Assembly: GCA_019359415.1 (NCBI GenBank)
Contig: JAHHHH010000001.1
Span: forward strand, 242,841 to 306,840
Direction: 5' to 3'
Source: Iphinoe sp. HA4291-MV1
Lineage (GTDB): Bacteria > Cyanobacteriota > Cyanobacteriia > Cyanobacteriales > Nostocaceae
DNA length: 64,000 bases
The notes under the pieces are model-generated. The model made no database searches, was not told the DNA's origin, and saw only the letters and a list, made by a program, of their open reading frames with translations. How positions within the stretch are numbered: the first letter of the stretch is position 1; every line of letters begins with the position of its first letter. The position numbers and the translations under genes are program-made. Shown here in pieces: positions 41,267 through 51,193 of this stretch.

Positions 41267-43867
41267 ATGTCGCAGTATTGTTTTGATACAGAAAAGAATC
41301 GGTATAAATCTTTTGAGTTACCTGGGGCAAAACCGCATTACAATCCTGACCGTCCTGGACAGGTAGAGCATATTTTTCTAGACCTCAACCTGGATATCCT
41401 TAACAAAAGATACCAAGGTCTTTGTCGCATAATGCTTACACCAATCCGCGACGGTCTTGACCGTTTAAATTTAGATGCTGTCAACTTAGATATTGAATCC
41501 GTGCAGGTGGATGAGAAATCGCAAAACTTTGACTACGATGGACGACAGTTATCTATCCAACTCGATCCTCCTACACAGGTTGACAAGCCTATTGTCATTG
41601 CTATTGCTTACTCAGCAGACAAACCGCAACGTGGCCTTTACTTTATACAACCAGACAAACACTATCGTCATAAATCCTCCCAAGTCTGGACGCAAGGAGA
41701 AGACGAAGATTCTCGATTCTGGTTCCCTTGCTTTGACTACCCTGGACAACTTTCTACTTCTGAAATTCGCGTCCGCGTTCCCAAACCACTGATTGCAATT
41801 TCCAACGGCGAACTCACCAAGAGTGAAGAACAAGGTAATAACAAAATCTACCACTGGTCACAGCAGCAAGTTCATCCAACCTACTTAATGACTTTAGCAG
41901 TAGGCGATTTTGCCGAAATTCGCAATGAGTGGAACGGTATACCTGTTACATACTACGTTGAAAAAGGTCGTGAAGAAGACGCCAAACGTAGTATGGGGAA
42001 AACTCCCCGGATGATGGAATTTTTGAGTGAAAAATATGGCTATCCATACCCTTACCCCAAATACGCTCAAATCTGTGTTGACGACTTCATCTTTGGGGGA
42101 ATGGAAAATACTTCTGCTACACTGTTAACCGATAGATGTTTGCTGGATGAAAAGGCAGCATTAGATAACCGCAATACAGAAAGCTTGGTTGTTCACGAAC
42201 TAGCACACCAGTGGTTTGGGGATTTGATAGTAATCAAGCACTGGTCGCATGCTTGGATCAAGGAAGGGATGGCTTCTTATTCCGAAGTTATGTGGACAGA
42301 ACATGAATATGGTGCTCAAGAAGCAGCATACTATCGTTTACTAGAAGCTCGTAGTTATCTGGCTGAAGATAGCGATCGCTATCGCCGTCCAATGGTCACG
42401 CACGTTTACCGGGAAGCTATTGAACTTTATGATCGCCACATCTACGAGAAAGGATCTTGTGTCTACCACATGATTCGAGCAGAATTGGGAGAAGAATTGT
42501 TTTGGAAAGCAATTCAGACATTTGTGCAGGATAATGCCCACAGAACCGTGGAAACAGTTGATCTACTACGGGCGATCGAAAAAGCAACTGGGCGCAATCT
42601 CTTGTTCCTTTTTGATCAGTATGTCTATCGAGGTGGTCATCCTGATTTTAAAGTGGCTTACTCTTGGGATGGAGATAGCAAGCTGGCTAAGATAACCGTG
42701 ACTCAAACCCAAGCAAATGTAGGAAATAGTAGTGATTTATTTGACTTAAAAATTCCTATTGGTTTTGGGTACACTCAGAACTCAGAACTCAGAACTCAGG
42801 ACTCAGAATTCAAGACTTATACAGTGAGAGTGAATGAGCGGGAACAAAGTTTTTACTTCCCTCTTAAGGAAAAACCCCAATTTATAAGCTTTGATGTGGG
42901 GAATCATTTCCTCAAAACGGTGTCCTTGGAATATCCAGTACCAGAGTTGAAAGCGCAGTTGGAATTTGATCCCAACCCCATCTCCCGCATCTTAGCAGCA
43001 GGAGCTTTGGCGAAAAAAGGAAGTTTGGAGGCTCTAAAAGCGCTGTCTGCTGCACTCAAAAATGACTCCTTCTGGGGTGTACGCGTCGAAGTGGCTAAAC
43101 AACTAGCTCAAGTCAAACTAGATCAAGTTTTTGATGAGTTAGTTGTTGGCTTAAAAGATAAAAGTCCATATGTACGGCGTGCTGTGGTGGAAGCACTAGC
43201 AAAAATCAAAACCCATGAAAGCTACAAAGCGTTGAAAGAACTGGTGGAGATGGGCGATCCCAGCTACTATGTAGAAGCCGCAGCAGCTCGTGCTGTAGGA
43301 AAAATTGCGGCTGCGACAACACAAGAGAAACCCACCGAAGAAAAGGTTATCAAGCTGCTAAGATCCGTCTTGGAAGAAAAAGCGGGTTGGAATGAGGTTG
43401 TACGGAGTGGTGCGATCGCTGGTCTAGCCGAACTCAAAACCTCAGAAGCCGCTTTAAATCTCCTCATGGAATACACTTACCTTGGTGTACCGCAACCTTT
43501 ACGTTTAACAGCAATTCGTGCTCTTGGGAAGATTTCTACTGGTCAAAGTAGTGCCAATGTGGAACGCGTTTTAGAGCGATTAACAGAAATTTCCACCGAA
43601 ACGTTCTTTTTAACTCAAATAGCAGTGGTAACAGCCCTAGGACAAATGGAAATTCCCAAAGCAATTGGGATTTTACAAGCCTTGGCTGACCAAACACCAG
43701 ATGGACGCGTACGTCGCTATGCTGAGGAAGAGATTTCCAAGGTACAAAACAACATTGGCTCCGAAAATGCACTTCGTCAGTTACGTTCTGAACTTGACCA
43801 ACTCAGACAACAAAACCAAGAACTGAGAAGCCGTTTAGAAAACTTGGAAGCAAGATCTCAGTCGTAA
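41267..43867 (+). CDS. M1-family metallopeptidase with C-terminal HEAT-like repeats
   Basis: The 866-residue protein has an N-terminal beta domain, then the exopeptidase motif FGGMENTSA (about residues 276-284) and the zinc site HELAHQWFGD (H310, E311, H314). The third ligand Glu is in KEGMASYSEVMW. After residue ~560 come HEAT-like helical repeats (EALKALSAALKNDSFWGVRV, DKSPYVRRAVVEALAKI, GRVRRYAEEEI) and a final coiled coil (LRQLRSELDQLRQQNQELRS). It resembles the aminopeptidase N/TAF2-like group of cyanobacteria. A STRR has been translated near residue ~505 (NSELRTQDSEF). It probably trims N-terminal residues in the cytoplasm; substrates are unknown. Confidence 0.94.
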   Translation: MSQYCFDTEKNRYKSFELPGAKPHYNPDRPGQVEHIFLDLNLDILNKRYQGLCRIMLTPIRDGLDRLNLDAVNLDIESVQVDEKSQNFDYDGRQLSIQLDPPTQVDKPIVIAIAYSADKPQRGLYFIQPDKHYRHKSSQVWTQGEDEDSRFWFPCFDYPGQLSTSEIRVRVPKPLIAISNGELTKSEEQGNNKIYHWSQQQVHPTYLMTLAVGDFAEIRNEWNGIPVTYYVEKGREEDAKRSMGKTPRMMEFLSEKYGYPYPYPKYAQICVDDFIFGGMENTSATLLTDRCLLDEKAALDNRNTESLVVHELAHQWFGDLIVIKHWSHAWIKEGMASYSEVMWTEHEYGAQEAAYYRLLEARSYLAEDSDRYRRPMVTHVYREAIELYDRHIYEKGSCVYHMIRAELGEELFWKAIQTFVQDNAHRTVETVDLLRAIEKATGRNLLFLFDQYVYRGGHPDFKVAYSWDGDSKLAKITVTQTQANVGNSSDLFDLKIPIGFGYTQNSELRTQDSEFKTYTVRVNEREQSFYFPLKEKPQFISFDVGNHFLKTVSLEYPVPELKAQLEFDPNPISRILAAGALAKKGSLEALKALSAALKNDSFWGVRVEVAKQLAQVKLDQVFDELVVGLKDKSPYVRRAVVEALAKIKTHESYKALKELVEMGDPSYYVEAAAARAVGKIAAATTQEKPTEEKVIKLLRSVLEEKAGWNEVVRSGAIAGLAELKTSEAALNLLMEYTYLGVPQPLRLTAIRALGKISTGQSSANVERVLERLTEISTETFFLTQIAVVTALGQMEIPKAIGILQALADQTPDGRVRRYAEEEISKVQNNIGSENALRQLRSELDQLRQQNQELRSRLENLEARSQS
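42772..42814 (+). repeat. Heptanucleotide STRR inside the M1 peptidase gene (ACTCAGA units)
   Basis: About six units of the heptamer ACTCAGA/ACTCAGG lie inside the coding frame. They add a short polar loop (TQNSELRTQDSEF) without breaking it. Confidence 0.85.
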
Positions 43868-43977
43868 CAGATACAACAGTGCTTCTTATTTGCTCATTTC
43901 AGATAGTAGGGAATATTGCTGTGCCATTCACGCATCTTTCCCTACTTGAGCGTAGATAGAGGTATTTACCGAAAAAA

Positions 43978-44085
43978 AAGAACTCACCAACACAGTTGTC
44001 AGAACTCAGAATTAATAGGGAATGAGTACATTTTTCCAATTCCCAATGCCCAATTCCCAAGGATATTCTGTGTTGGTGCGTTCTT
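43978..44085 (+). terminator. Long inverted repeat downstream of the M1 peptidase gene
   Basis: AAGAACTCACCAACACAG (43978-43995) pairs with CTGTGTTGGTGCGTTCTT (44068-44085), 17 of 18 positions. A T run follows shortly after. A large loop of STRR-like sequence lies between the arms. It may act as a terminator. Confidence 0.5.
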
Positions 44086-44591
44086 CTTAAGTTCTTTTTT
44101 TATATTTAGATTTATTGAACTACTGTATATTAAGTTATTATAAAGTATTTTTGTTACATTTCTTTACTTTTAAATGTATATTTACTTACTATTCTATCAG
44201 AAATTTAATATTTATAAGACAAATTTTATACTATAAATATTAAGATTTTATAAAGATTAGATTTGTTAAGTAAAAATAGGCTTCAGAAATACTACGATTT
44301 GATTGGTGTAATTAAGCTTCGGTGTAAGAATCACATATAAACTTTGTGCCTTTTTAAAAGGTAGAAAAATATCTCGGTGTTTGTACGAAAGTTGTAAGAT
44401 ATCTCACAATGTGTAAATATGATACTGATGATTTTTTATGAGTTCATTCTGATGATTATGACTATCGGAGGAATGCAAATACTCTTAAATATCTTTAACC
44501 TGTAGGAGGGCAGATTTTAAAGTTTTTTGAGTGTTTTTGAAAATTGAAAAATATTTGAGATTTTGTACTGAAGTTGTGCAGGGTAGTCGCC
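44086..44591. other. AT-rich region upstream of the polysaccharide cluster
   Basis: This spacer has no ORF and is strongly AT-rich. Two ~35-base direct repeats (44364-44398 and 44546-44580; GAAAAATAT...TTTGTAC...AAGTTGT, about 25 of 35 positions shared) lie within 230 bases of the first glycosyltransferase start. They could be regulator sites. Confidence 0.4.
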
Positions 44592-45803
44592 ATGCGTAAA
44601 CCTGTTCTTACGATTTTTTACCAATTCAATCCTTGGAACGCCACAATCGGAGGTATACAAACACTCATTAATACATTTATCAAATACGCTCCAAGCGAGT
44701 TTGAGATCAGACTTGTGGGAACATGTATCGATGCAAACAAGCCTGTTGGTGAATGGCAACAAGCAGAATTTGCAGGTAGAGAGATTAATTTTTTGCCTCT
44801 ATTTACATTGCAAAATGACAATGTCAGAAGTTTGATACCAACAACACTCAAATACACAGCAGCTCTTTTAGGGCATTGCTTTGCCTCTGACTTTATGCAT
44901 TTTCATAGGATAGAGCCAACAATAGCAACTCTAAATTGGCAGGGAGAGAAAACTCTGTTTATCCACAACGATATACGGACGCAAATGCAAGCTGTGGGTA
45001 ATAAGAAAGCTATTCTTTGGCGAAGATTTCCTGCTGCATATTTTGCATTAGAAAGTTTGTTAGTTCGTCAGTTTAGCCAAATTCTCTCGTGTCATACTGA
45101 TGCAACACAACTCTATAAACAACGTTATCCTAGCTTGCAAGACCGCATAGCGTACATCAAAAATTCTTTTGACAATGGAGTTTTTTTTCCGTTAAGAGAA
45201 GATGAACGGGAAGTAAAAAGACGAGAATTAGCATCTCGGCTAGGTGTGGATGAGCAAACTCGTTTTATTTTATTTGCTGGTCGGCTTCATCCTCAAAAAG
45301 ACCCCATTCTGCTGTTACGTGCGTTTGCTGCTTTGAATGAGCCTAATATTCACCTACTTATAGCGGGTGATGGCGAGTTAGCAGTAGAAGTCCGTGCGGA
45401 AATTGCGAGATTGGGACTGTTAAATAGGGTTAAGCTGCTAGGAGCGGTGACCCAAGGCGAACTTGCACAACTCCATCGTGTCTCCAACGTCTTTGTCCTC
45501 AGCAGTGCATACGAAGGTCTACCTTTAGTGGTTCTTGAAGCGCTAGCAAGCGGGACTCCGGTAGTCACGACTCAATGTGGTGAAACACCAAAATTACTGA
45601 CTGCTGACAGTGGGGTGGTTTGTTCTCAACGAACGCCTGTTTGTATAGCAGATGCTTTACGCAAAGTACTGCTGCATCCAGGAGACTATCCAACAGAGTC
45701 TTGCGTGCAGACTGCAAAACCTTACGCAGCTCGTACAGTTGTTCAACAAGTTTACAGCGAAATGTTAAATCGCTGGGAACAGCGGAATAGCATGGCTGTT
45801 TAA
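44592..45803 (+). CDS. Glycosyltransferase family 4 (polysaccharide cluster)
   Basis: The 403-residue GT-B enzyme starts at the Met of MRKPVLTIFYQFNPWNATIGG; the frame opens six codons earlier. The donor-binding C-terminal half has FILFAGRLHPQKDPILLLRA (about residues 220-240), LLIAGDGELA and VFVLSSAYEGLPLVVLEALA, which is the E-x7-E motif of GT4 enzymes. It would transfer a nucleotide-activated sugar to the lipid-linked repeat unit at the inner face of the membrane. The sugar is unknown. It is the first gene of the cluster, 237 bases from the next. Confidence 0.9.
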   Translation: MRKPVLTIFYQFNPWNATIGGIQTLINTFIKYAPSEFEIRLVGTCIDANKPVGEWQQAEFAGREINFLPLFTLQNDNVRSLIPTTLKYTAALLGHCFASDFMHFHRIEPTIATLNWQGEKTLFIHNDIRTQMQAVGNKKAILWRRFPAAYFALESLLVRQFSQILSCHTDATQLYKQRYPSLQDRIAYIKNSFDNGVFFPLREDEREVKRRELASRLGVDEQTRFILFAGRLHPQKDPILLLRAFAALNEPNIHLLIAGDGELAVEVRAEIARLGLLNRVKLLGAVTQGELAQLHRVSNVFVLSSAYEGLPLVVLEALASGTPVVTTQCGETPKLLTADSGVVCSQRTPVCIADALRKVLLHPGDYPTESCVQTAKPYAARTVVQQVYSEMLNRWEQRNSMAV

Positions 45804-46040
45804 ATGTGAGCACCAATTGGCAGTCAAACTTGATACAAAAGAAAACAGAAAAGACGAACAATTTATAGTTATCGGGGAGAAACAATGTTTTTTTAGACTT
45901 CATAACATTTGAAACAAAGAAACGGAAGCTCTTTTGTGTTCCCGCCTGCTGTGTTCTTGTTTCAATTTCTTTCACTTAATACTACTGGGTTTCAATTTGT
46001 ACACCCTTTTCCAGAGCAAAAATAGCACGACTCAACTCGT

Positions 46041-47231
46041 ATGAAAATTGCTGTTATTGGAGCAAAAGGTCTACCTCCCAAGCAGGGTGGAATTGAGCAT
46101 TACTGTGCAGAAGTGTATCCTCGTATGGTAAAACAGGGGCACTCTGTTGATTTATTTGCCCGCTCCTCTTATACTGACTGTTCTTGGCAAGACCGTTATG
46201 ACTATCAAGGCGTCCAAGTCATTTCCTTACCTGGCTTGAGTTTAAGAGGAGTGGATGCTTTTGTAACCTCGGCACTAGGAGCAGTTGCAGCCTCTGCGAC
46301 AAAATACGATATCATTCATTTCCACGCTCTTGGTCCATCTCTATTTACTTGTTTACCAAGACTTGTCAATACTGCCAAGGTTGTTGTAACTTGTCAGGGG
46401 TTAGATTGGCAACGTGCCAAGTGGGGCAGTTTTTCAACTCGCATCATTCAAATGGGGGAAAAGGCTGCAGTCCGTTTCGCTCATGGACTGATTGTCGTAT
46501 CTAATGCGCTCCAAACTTACTTTTTGCAAACTTATGGTAGAAACACAGTCTATATCCCCAATGGTCCTGCAAGGTATGGTGAGTCAGACCCCAACTTTGG
46601 TTACGGTACTCAATTAGGTCTTCAGCAAAAGCGCTATATTCTTTTTTTGGGCAGACTTGTACCAGAAAAGCGTCCTGACTTGCTGGTTGACGCCTTTAGT
46701 GCTTTGAATCCACTTGGATGGAAACTGGTTCTAGCAGGCGGTGTGAGTGATACAAAATCATTCACCTCACAACTATTAGAAAAAGTTTCAAATCATCCAA
46801 ATATCATATTTGCAGGCGAACTTCGGGGACAACGTCTTTGGGAAATAGTCCGGGGAGCAGGGTTATTTGTCCTTCCCTCTGATGTAGAAGGACTACCTCT
46901 AGCAATGTTAGAGGCGATGCAGGAAGAGATACCAGTCATAGCAAGCGACATCCCACCCCACAAGCAATTGATGAGCGGTGGTCGGGGAATGCTGTTTGAA
47001 GCAGGAAACCTCACCTCTTGTACTCACATCCTAGACTGGGCAATACATCACCCACAAGAACTAAGAGCGATGGCTGTGAATGCAAAAAGGCAAGTACAAC
47101 TGAACTATAGCTGGGATTACATCACTTCTGAAACCCTAAAACTCTATACAACACTTCTCACCTCGCCCGAACCAGTACATATTTACGGACAAAGCCAAAC
47201 TGGACTTGCTGAGGTTGTAGGCAAAAAATAG
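46041..47231 (+). CDS. Glycosyltransferase family 4
   Basis: The 396-residue protein begins MKIAVIGAKGLPPKQGGIEHYCAE, a glycine-rich N-terminal loop typical of GT4 members that act on polysaccharide repeat units. The donor half has ILFLGRLVPEKRPDLLVDAF (about residue 205), LVLAGG and LFVLPSDVEGLPLAMLEAM (E-x7-E). It lies upstream of the Wzc-like gene, separated by 85 bases that contain a stable hairpin. The sugar and linkage cannot be predicted. Confidence 0.92.
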   Translation: MKIAVIGAKGLPPKQGGIEHYCAEVYPRMVKQGHSVDLFARSSYTDCSWQDRYDYQGVQVISLPGLSLRGVDAFVTSALGAVAASATKYDIIHFHALGPSLFTCLPRLVNTAKVVVTCQGLDWQRAKWGSFSTRIIQMGEKAAVRFAHGLIVVSNALQTYFLQTYGRNTVYIPNGPARYGESDPNFGYGTQLGLQQKRYILFLGRLVPEKRPDLLVDAFSALNPLGWKLVLAGGVSDTKSFTSQLLEKVSNHPNIIFAGELRGQRLWEIVRGAGLFVLPSDVEGLPLAMLEAMQEEIPVIASDIPPHKQLMSGGRGMLFEAGNLTSCTHILDWAIHHPQELRAMAVNAKRQVQLNYSWDYITSETLKLYTTLLTSPEPVHIYGQSQTGLAEVVGKK

Positions 47232-47242
47232 GTAGTAAGGGC

Positions 47243-47296
47243 AGTCATTAGCCATTTGTCCTGTGTTCACATTTAAATGACAAATGACTAATGACT
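47243..47296 (+). repeat. Intergenic 18-bp inverted repeat upstream of the Wzc-like gene
   Basis: AGTCATTAGCCATTTGTC and GACAAATGACTAATGACT pair at 17 of 18 positions, with an 18-base loop, in the spacer before the polysaccharide co-polymerase gene. There is no T run, so RNA processing or attenuation is more likely than simple termination. It is built from heptad-like units. Confidence 0.75.
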
Positions 47297-47319
47297 CATG
47301 AAACAAGGGGGGATACGTG

Positions 47320-49503
47320 ATGGAAAAAGGAGTATCAACAGTACTAGCAGTGTTGAAGCGGCGAAGTATTCCCGCGATCGCTGCGTTTGTTGCTGTCATT
47401 GGTGGGGCGATCGCATACCTTGCGGTTACCCCAAGTAAATATGAAGCTTATGCACGAGTGATGCTGGACGACAAAAGAGTGAGTGTTTCAGAATTAGGTC
47501 GTGATCTCACCCAAGTGTCTGCAAACGCACCAGGAATTAGCCCCTTGGCTGATCAAGCAGAACTCATCAAGTCGCAACGTGTTCTCGAACAAGCTATTAC
47601 CATTGCTTATCCTCAGACAAAAGGTCATTTATCTCGAAGTCCTGTATCGACTTGGGAACTCAGTCGAAATTTAAAAGTCAAAATTGTCCCAGCAACCAAT
47701 ATTCTTGAACTGAGTTATCAATATCGAGATCCTCAGCTCGCAGCTAAGCTACTCAATGCCATTTCTCAAGCGATGGTTGAAGAAAATATTAAAGCTATCA
47801 GTTCTGAGGCGACAAAAGTACGGCAATTTTTAGAAAAAGAGGTACCTAAGGCTAATAATCAACTGCTACAGGCTGAAGCGAAAGAAAACAGATACAGAAA
47901 ATCAAGCGGTATTGTCTCCGTTGAAGAGCAAACAAAAAGTTTAGTGCAGAGTATAGCTACTGTAGAAGACCAAGAGCGTACTCTGTTGGCTCAACTTCAA
48001 GAGATAAAAGCAAAAGACGCATCCTTAGGGCAAATTACCAACGCCGGAAACCTGAACAATGCTTATTCATCCGTTCGCAGCGGACAAGACGACGAAATCA
48101 AGAAGTTGCGAGCTAAGTTATCAGAATTGGAGAATAAGATAATCGAGGCTCGTTTGCGCTTAACAGACGAGCATCCAACTGTGGTGAACTTAGTTGGAGA
48201 ACGGGACGCCTTGCGTGCAGTCTTGTCAGAACAACTAGCTCGCGTGTCCTCTGAAAATCAAAACGTCTCAGCAAACAATTTTGCTGGTGATCAACTCTCT
48301 CAAGAACTGAACTCCAAATTTATCCTCAATAGGATTGAAGAATCCGCAGTTAATGAGAGGCAGAAACTCTTACAGGATAAGAAATACGACCTCCAGAAGC
48401 GTCTTGAAGAACTACCCCGTAAACAGCAAACGCTGAGTGTACTTACCCGCAAACGGGAAGAAGCTGCAGCATCTCTAAAGCTCCTACAAAGCAAATTTGA
48501 AGAAGCACGGCTGACAGAAGCACAAAAGGTGAGCAATATTCGTGCGATTGAAAATGCTGTACCACCATCATCACCATCTGAGCCAAAGCTAAAAGTTATA
48601 TTAGCACTTGCTTCCGCGTTTGGAACTATGCTAGCTGTTGGCGTTGTGTTGCTCTTGGAGGTGATGGATAATACACTGCGAGATGCTTCCGAAGCAGAGG
48701 AGCTGCTACAACTACCCTTGCTGGGAATTTTGCCACGTCTACCTGGTAAGACGCTTATTCTTAAGCCAGCCAATCGATTTCTGGATAACATTGGCTTGGT
48801 TGAGCCTTACCGCACACTCTTCAAAAATTTGGAGTTTCGCAGTCCTGAACAATTGCGGCTCATTGTTGTCAGTAGTACCATATCAGGAGAGGGGAAATCT
48901 GTAGTAGCATCACACCTTGCCGCCGTTGTAGGTATGCTTTCTTGGAGGACATTGATTATTGATGCAGATTTACAAAGACCTGTCCAACATACGCTGTTCA
49001 ACCTAGCTTCAGGTCCAGGAATGACCGATGTCCTGGAAGGAGATGTATCCTTGCTTGATGCTGTACAGCCAACAGAGATTGAAAACTTAGACGTATTAAC
49101 TTGTGGTGAACTGCATGGACATCCCTCGCAATTGCTAGAGTCAATCGCTATGAAGTCTTTGATGGCAGAAGCTGCTGAAAATTATGATTTGGTGATAATA
49201 GACACACCTCCATTAACTGCTTGCGCTGATGCTTCAACATTGGCTCAACAAAGCGATGGAATCATGCTGGTGACACGTCCTGGCTTTACCGATAAGGAAG
49301 TTCTCTCAAGATGTGTATGGGAGTTAACACAAAATCGGATACCTATCCAAGGAGTCGTAGTGAATGGAATGACACATCTGACACACAAATATTACCGATA
49401 TCCTATTCAGGGTTACCAACCTCGACTACCCAAGCCTCACAAGCAATTGATTGGTGTGGGAGATAGTACTAAAAATCCTGCAAACGGTATAAGGCAGAGG
49501 TAA
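47320..49503 (+). CDS. Wzc-like polysaccharide co-polymerase and tyrosine (BY) kinase
   Basis: The ~727-residue inner-membrane protein controls chain length and export. The N-terminal Wzz part has a transmembrane helix (IPAIAAFVAVIGGAIAYLAV) and a second helix near residue 430 (ILALASAFGTMLAVGVVLLL), with long coiled coils between them. The C-terminal BY-kinase domain has Walker A SGEGKSVVA, A' LIIDADLQRP and B DLVIIDTPP. A small tyrosine cluster (KYYRYPIQGY) is at the end. GTG at 47317 and ATG at 47320 are both possible; AAGGGGGG upstream serves either, and the ATG is taken. The Wzy-like gene follows after two bases. Confidence 0.93.
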   Translation: MEKGVSTVLAVLKRRSIPAIAAFVAVIGGAIAYLAVTPSKYEAYARVMLDDKRVSVSELGRDLTQVSANAPGISPLADQAELIKSQRVLEQAITIAYPQTKGHLSRSPVSTWELSRNLKVKIVPATNILELSYQYRDPQLAAKLLNAISQAMVEENIKAISSEATKVRQFLEKEVPKANNQLLQAEAKENRYRKSSGIVSVEEQTKSLVQSIATVEDQERTLLAQLQEIKAKDASLGQITNAGNLNNAYSSVRSGQDDEIKKLRAKLSELENKIIEARLRLTDEHPTVVNLVGERDALRAVLSEQLARVSSENQNVSANNFAGDQLSQELNSKFILNRIEESAVNERQKLLQDKKYDLQKRLEELPRKQQTLSVLTRKREEAAASLKLLQSKFEEARLTEAQKVSNIRAIENAVPPSSPSEPKLKVILALASAFGTMLAVGVVLLLEVMDNTLRDASEAEELLQLPLLGILPRLPGKTLILKPANRFLDNIGLVEPYRTLFKNLEFRSPEQLRLIVVSSTISGEGKSVVASHLAAVVGMLSWRTLIIDADLQRPVQHTLFNLASGPGMTDVLEGDVSLLDAVQPTEIENLDVLTCGELHGHPSQLLESIAMKSLMAEAAENYDLVIIDTPPLTACADASTLAQQSDGIMLVTRPGFTDKEVLSRCVWELTQNRIPIQGVVVNGMTHLTHKYYRYPIQGYQPRLPKPHKQLIGVGDSTKNPANGIRQR

Positions 49504-49505
49504 CA

Positions 49506-50978
49506 ATGTTGACCAAACAACGCTCAAGTCGTTCTTCTCGTTTGGGACTCCTGATTGGGTTAGCAGGTGTGATGGTTGGTTTGGTAACAGGGTTCCTGAT
49601 AGGAAGTAGCAAACCTATTTACTTGGGCTTAGCTTTGGCTGCAATACCATTTCTTTTTTGCTTTTTTACCAAGTTTGAACAAACTGTTCTCGGACTTTTA
49701 GTTTTGCGCAGCTCTATCGATAGTATTACGTCCATACAGCTACCATCTGTGTTTGCCATCAGTATTGACGCTTTGACTTTGCTGTATGTGACAGTGATGT
49801 TACTCGTCGGGCGAACTGTAAAAACTGATCGATTTTGGTGGTTTTTTGCTTGTTGGGTAGCGCTACAGAGCTTATGGGTTATACTTCTGCCTTTGGGGGG
49901 ACTGGGGCTGGGTGGTGGGTTTTTGCAGGACAGCGTCCGCGAGTGGGTACGTCTATTTACTTGGCTGATGATCTACTTGCTGGTGATGCAACTTAAAGAA
50001 AAACTCCATCCTGAGAAGCTCATCTCTACACTTTTCTTGAGTCTTGTTGTACCAATCACAGTAGCTCTAATGCAGATGTTCCTACCTTCTCTATTACCTG
50101 CTGATCTCTCGCCTGGTGGAGGAGATATCAGCGGTGCACTTGTCACATCTGAAGGAACTCGAATTAGAGGTACTATCGGTCATCCCAATGGATTTGCAAC
50201 CTTTCTATTTCTGTTTATTGGTTTGATTTGGTGGAAGCTAGGTCACTCAAAGCGACGCTGGATTTGGCTTATTTTGCTAAGTTTAGTCGCCTTTTTCTAT
50301 GTGAGTACCAAGTCTCTGTTTAGCTTGATGATGCTTGCCGTATTTGTCCTAGTTTTGATTGCTCCTAAATTAAATTTAATCAACTTATTGGGTGGGATAC
50401 TCCTGTTTGCAATTATTGTAGGGCTGTTTGCTAGTACAGAATTTGGACAACAACGCCTCAACTCGATAGCTAACACACCGTTACTCAATCCAGACATCGA
50501 TATATCACGTGCAATTTTGCTGTCAAATGGAGACAACAATAGTTTTAACTGGCGGATTTCCCAGTGGTATTTACTACTTAAGGCCTGGCAACAGTACCCA
50601 ATTTTAGGTTACGGTTTGGGGTTAAGTATCCAAGCCGCTGGCAACGGGTTTCTTCCCCACAATGATTACATACGTGTTCTAGTAGAAGAAGGAATTGTGG
50701 GTTTCGTGATTTTTATTGCGTTTCTCGTTGCTCAAGGTTTGCGTCTTGTTTGGTTAATCCAGCATACAGCTCGTGGGAGTAAACAGCGTGACCTTTGCTT
50801 GGTTCTATTAGCCATTCTTCTGTCTCTACCTGTGGCAATGATTACCGAGAACATCTGGAGCCATACAATGCTTTTCTTATACTGGTACACTATATCAGCA
50901 GTAGCTGGTTGGAATTGGAACGAGCAGTCACCTTCAAAGAGTCCTGCGTCTATTGGTCCTCCAATGCAGTTTTCATGA
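49506..50978 (+). CDS. O-antigen ligase/polymerase-like protein (Wzy family)
   Basis: The 490-residue membrane protein has about 11-12 hydrophobic helices and a periplasmic loop with RGTIGHPNGFATFLF (about residues 222-236). A second motif, YGLGLSIQAAGNGFLPHNDYIRVLVEEG, is split here as GLGLSIQAAGNGFLPHND. The histidine-containing HNDYIRVLVE block is typical of the Wzy_C domain in polymerases and ligases. It begins two bases after the Wzc-like gene, so the two are coupled. In this setting it most likely polymerises the repeat unit. Confidence 0.9.
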   Translation: MLTKQRSSRSSRLGLLIGLAGVMVGLVTGFLIGSSKPIYLGLALAAIPFLFCFFTKFEQTVLGLLVLRSSIDSITSIQLPSVFAISIDALTLLYVTVMLLVGRTVKTDRFWWFFACWVALQSLWVILLPLGGLGLGGGFLQDSVREWVRLFTWLMIYLLVMQLKEKLHPEKLISTLFLSLVVPITVALMQMFLPSLLPADLSPGGGDISGALVTSEGTRIRGTIGHPNGFATFLFLFIGLIWWKLGHSKRRWIWLILLSLVAFFYVSTKSLFSLMMLAVFVLVLIAPKLNLINLLGGILLFAIIVGLFASTEFGQQRLNSIANTPLLNPDIDISRAILLSNGDNNSFNWRISQWYLLLKAWQQYPILGYGLGLSIQAAGNGFLPHNDYIRVLVEEGIVGFVIFIAFLVAQGLRLVWLIQHTARGSKQRDLCLVLLAILLSLPVAMITENIWSHTMLFLYWYTISAVAGWNWNEQSPSKSPASIGPPMQFS

Positions 50979-51193
50979 ATTCAAAAAATTCTTATGACAC
51001 TCTTTTGCTAGCGAGCCTTTGATTCCAACATAAACTTGGTAAATTCTTGAACTTGTTAAAGGTTTGGAACTTTGAGTAATAGCAAGCAAAATTACCTGTA
51101 AATCTCAACTCCAAAGAGAATACCAACGTCTTGAAAAGTTGATTTCATAAGTTGTTTGATTCAAGATTTTCTTTAGCTTAAGAGGTTTTCAAG

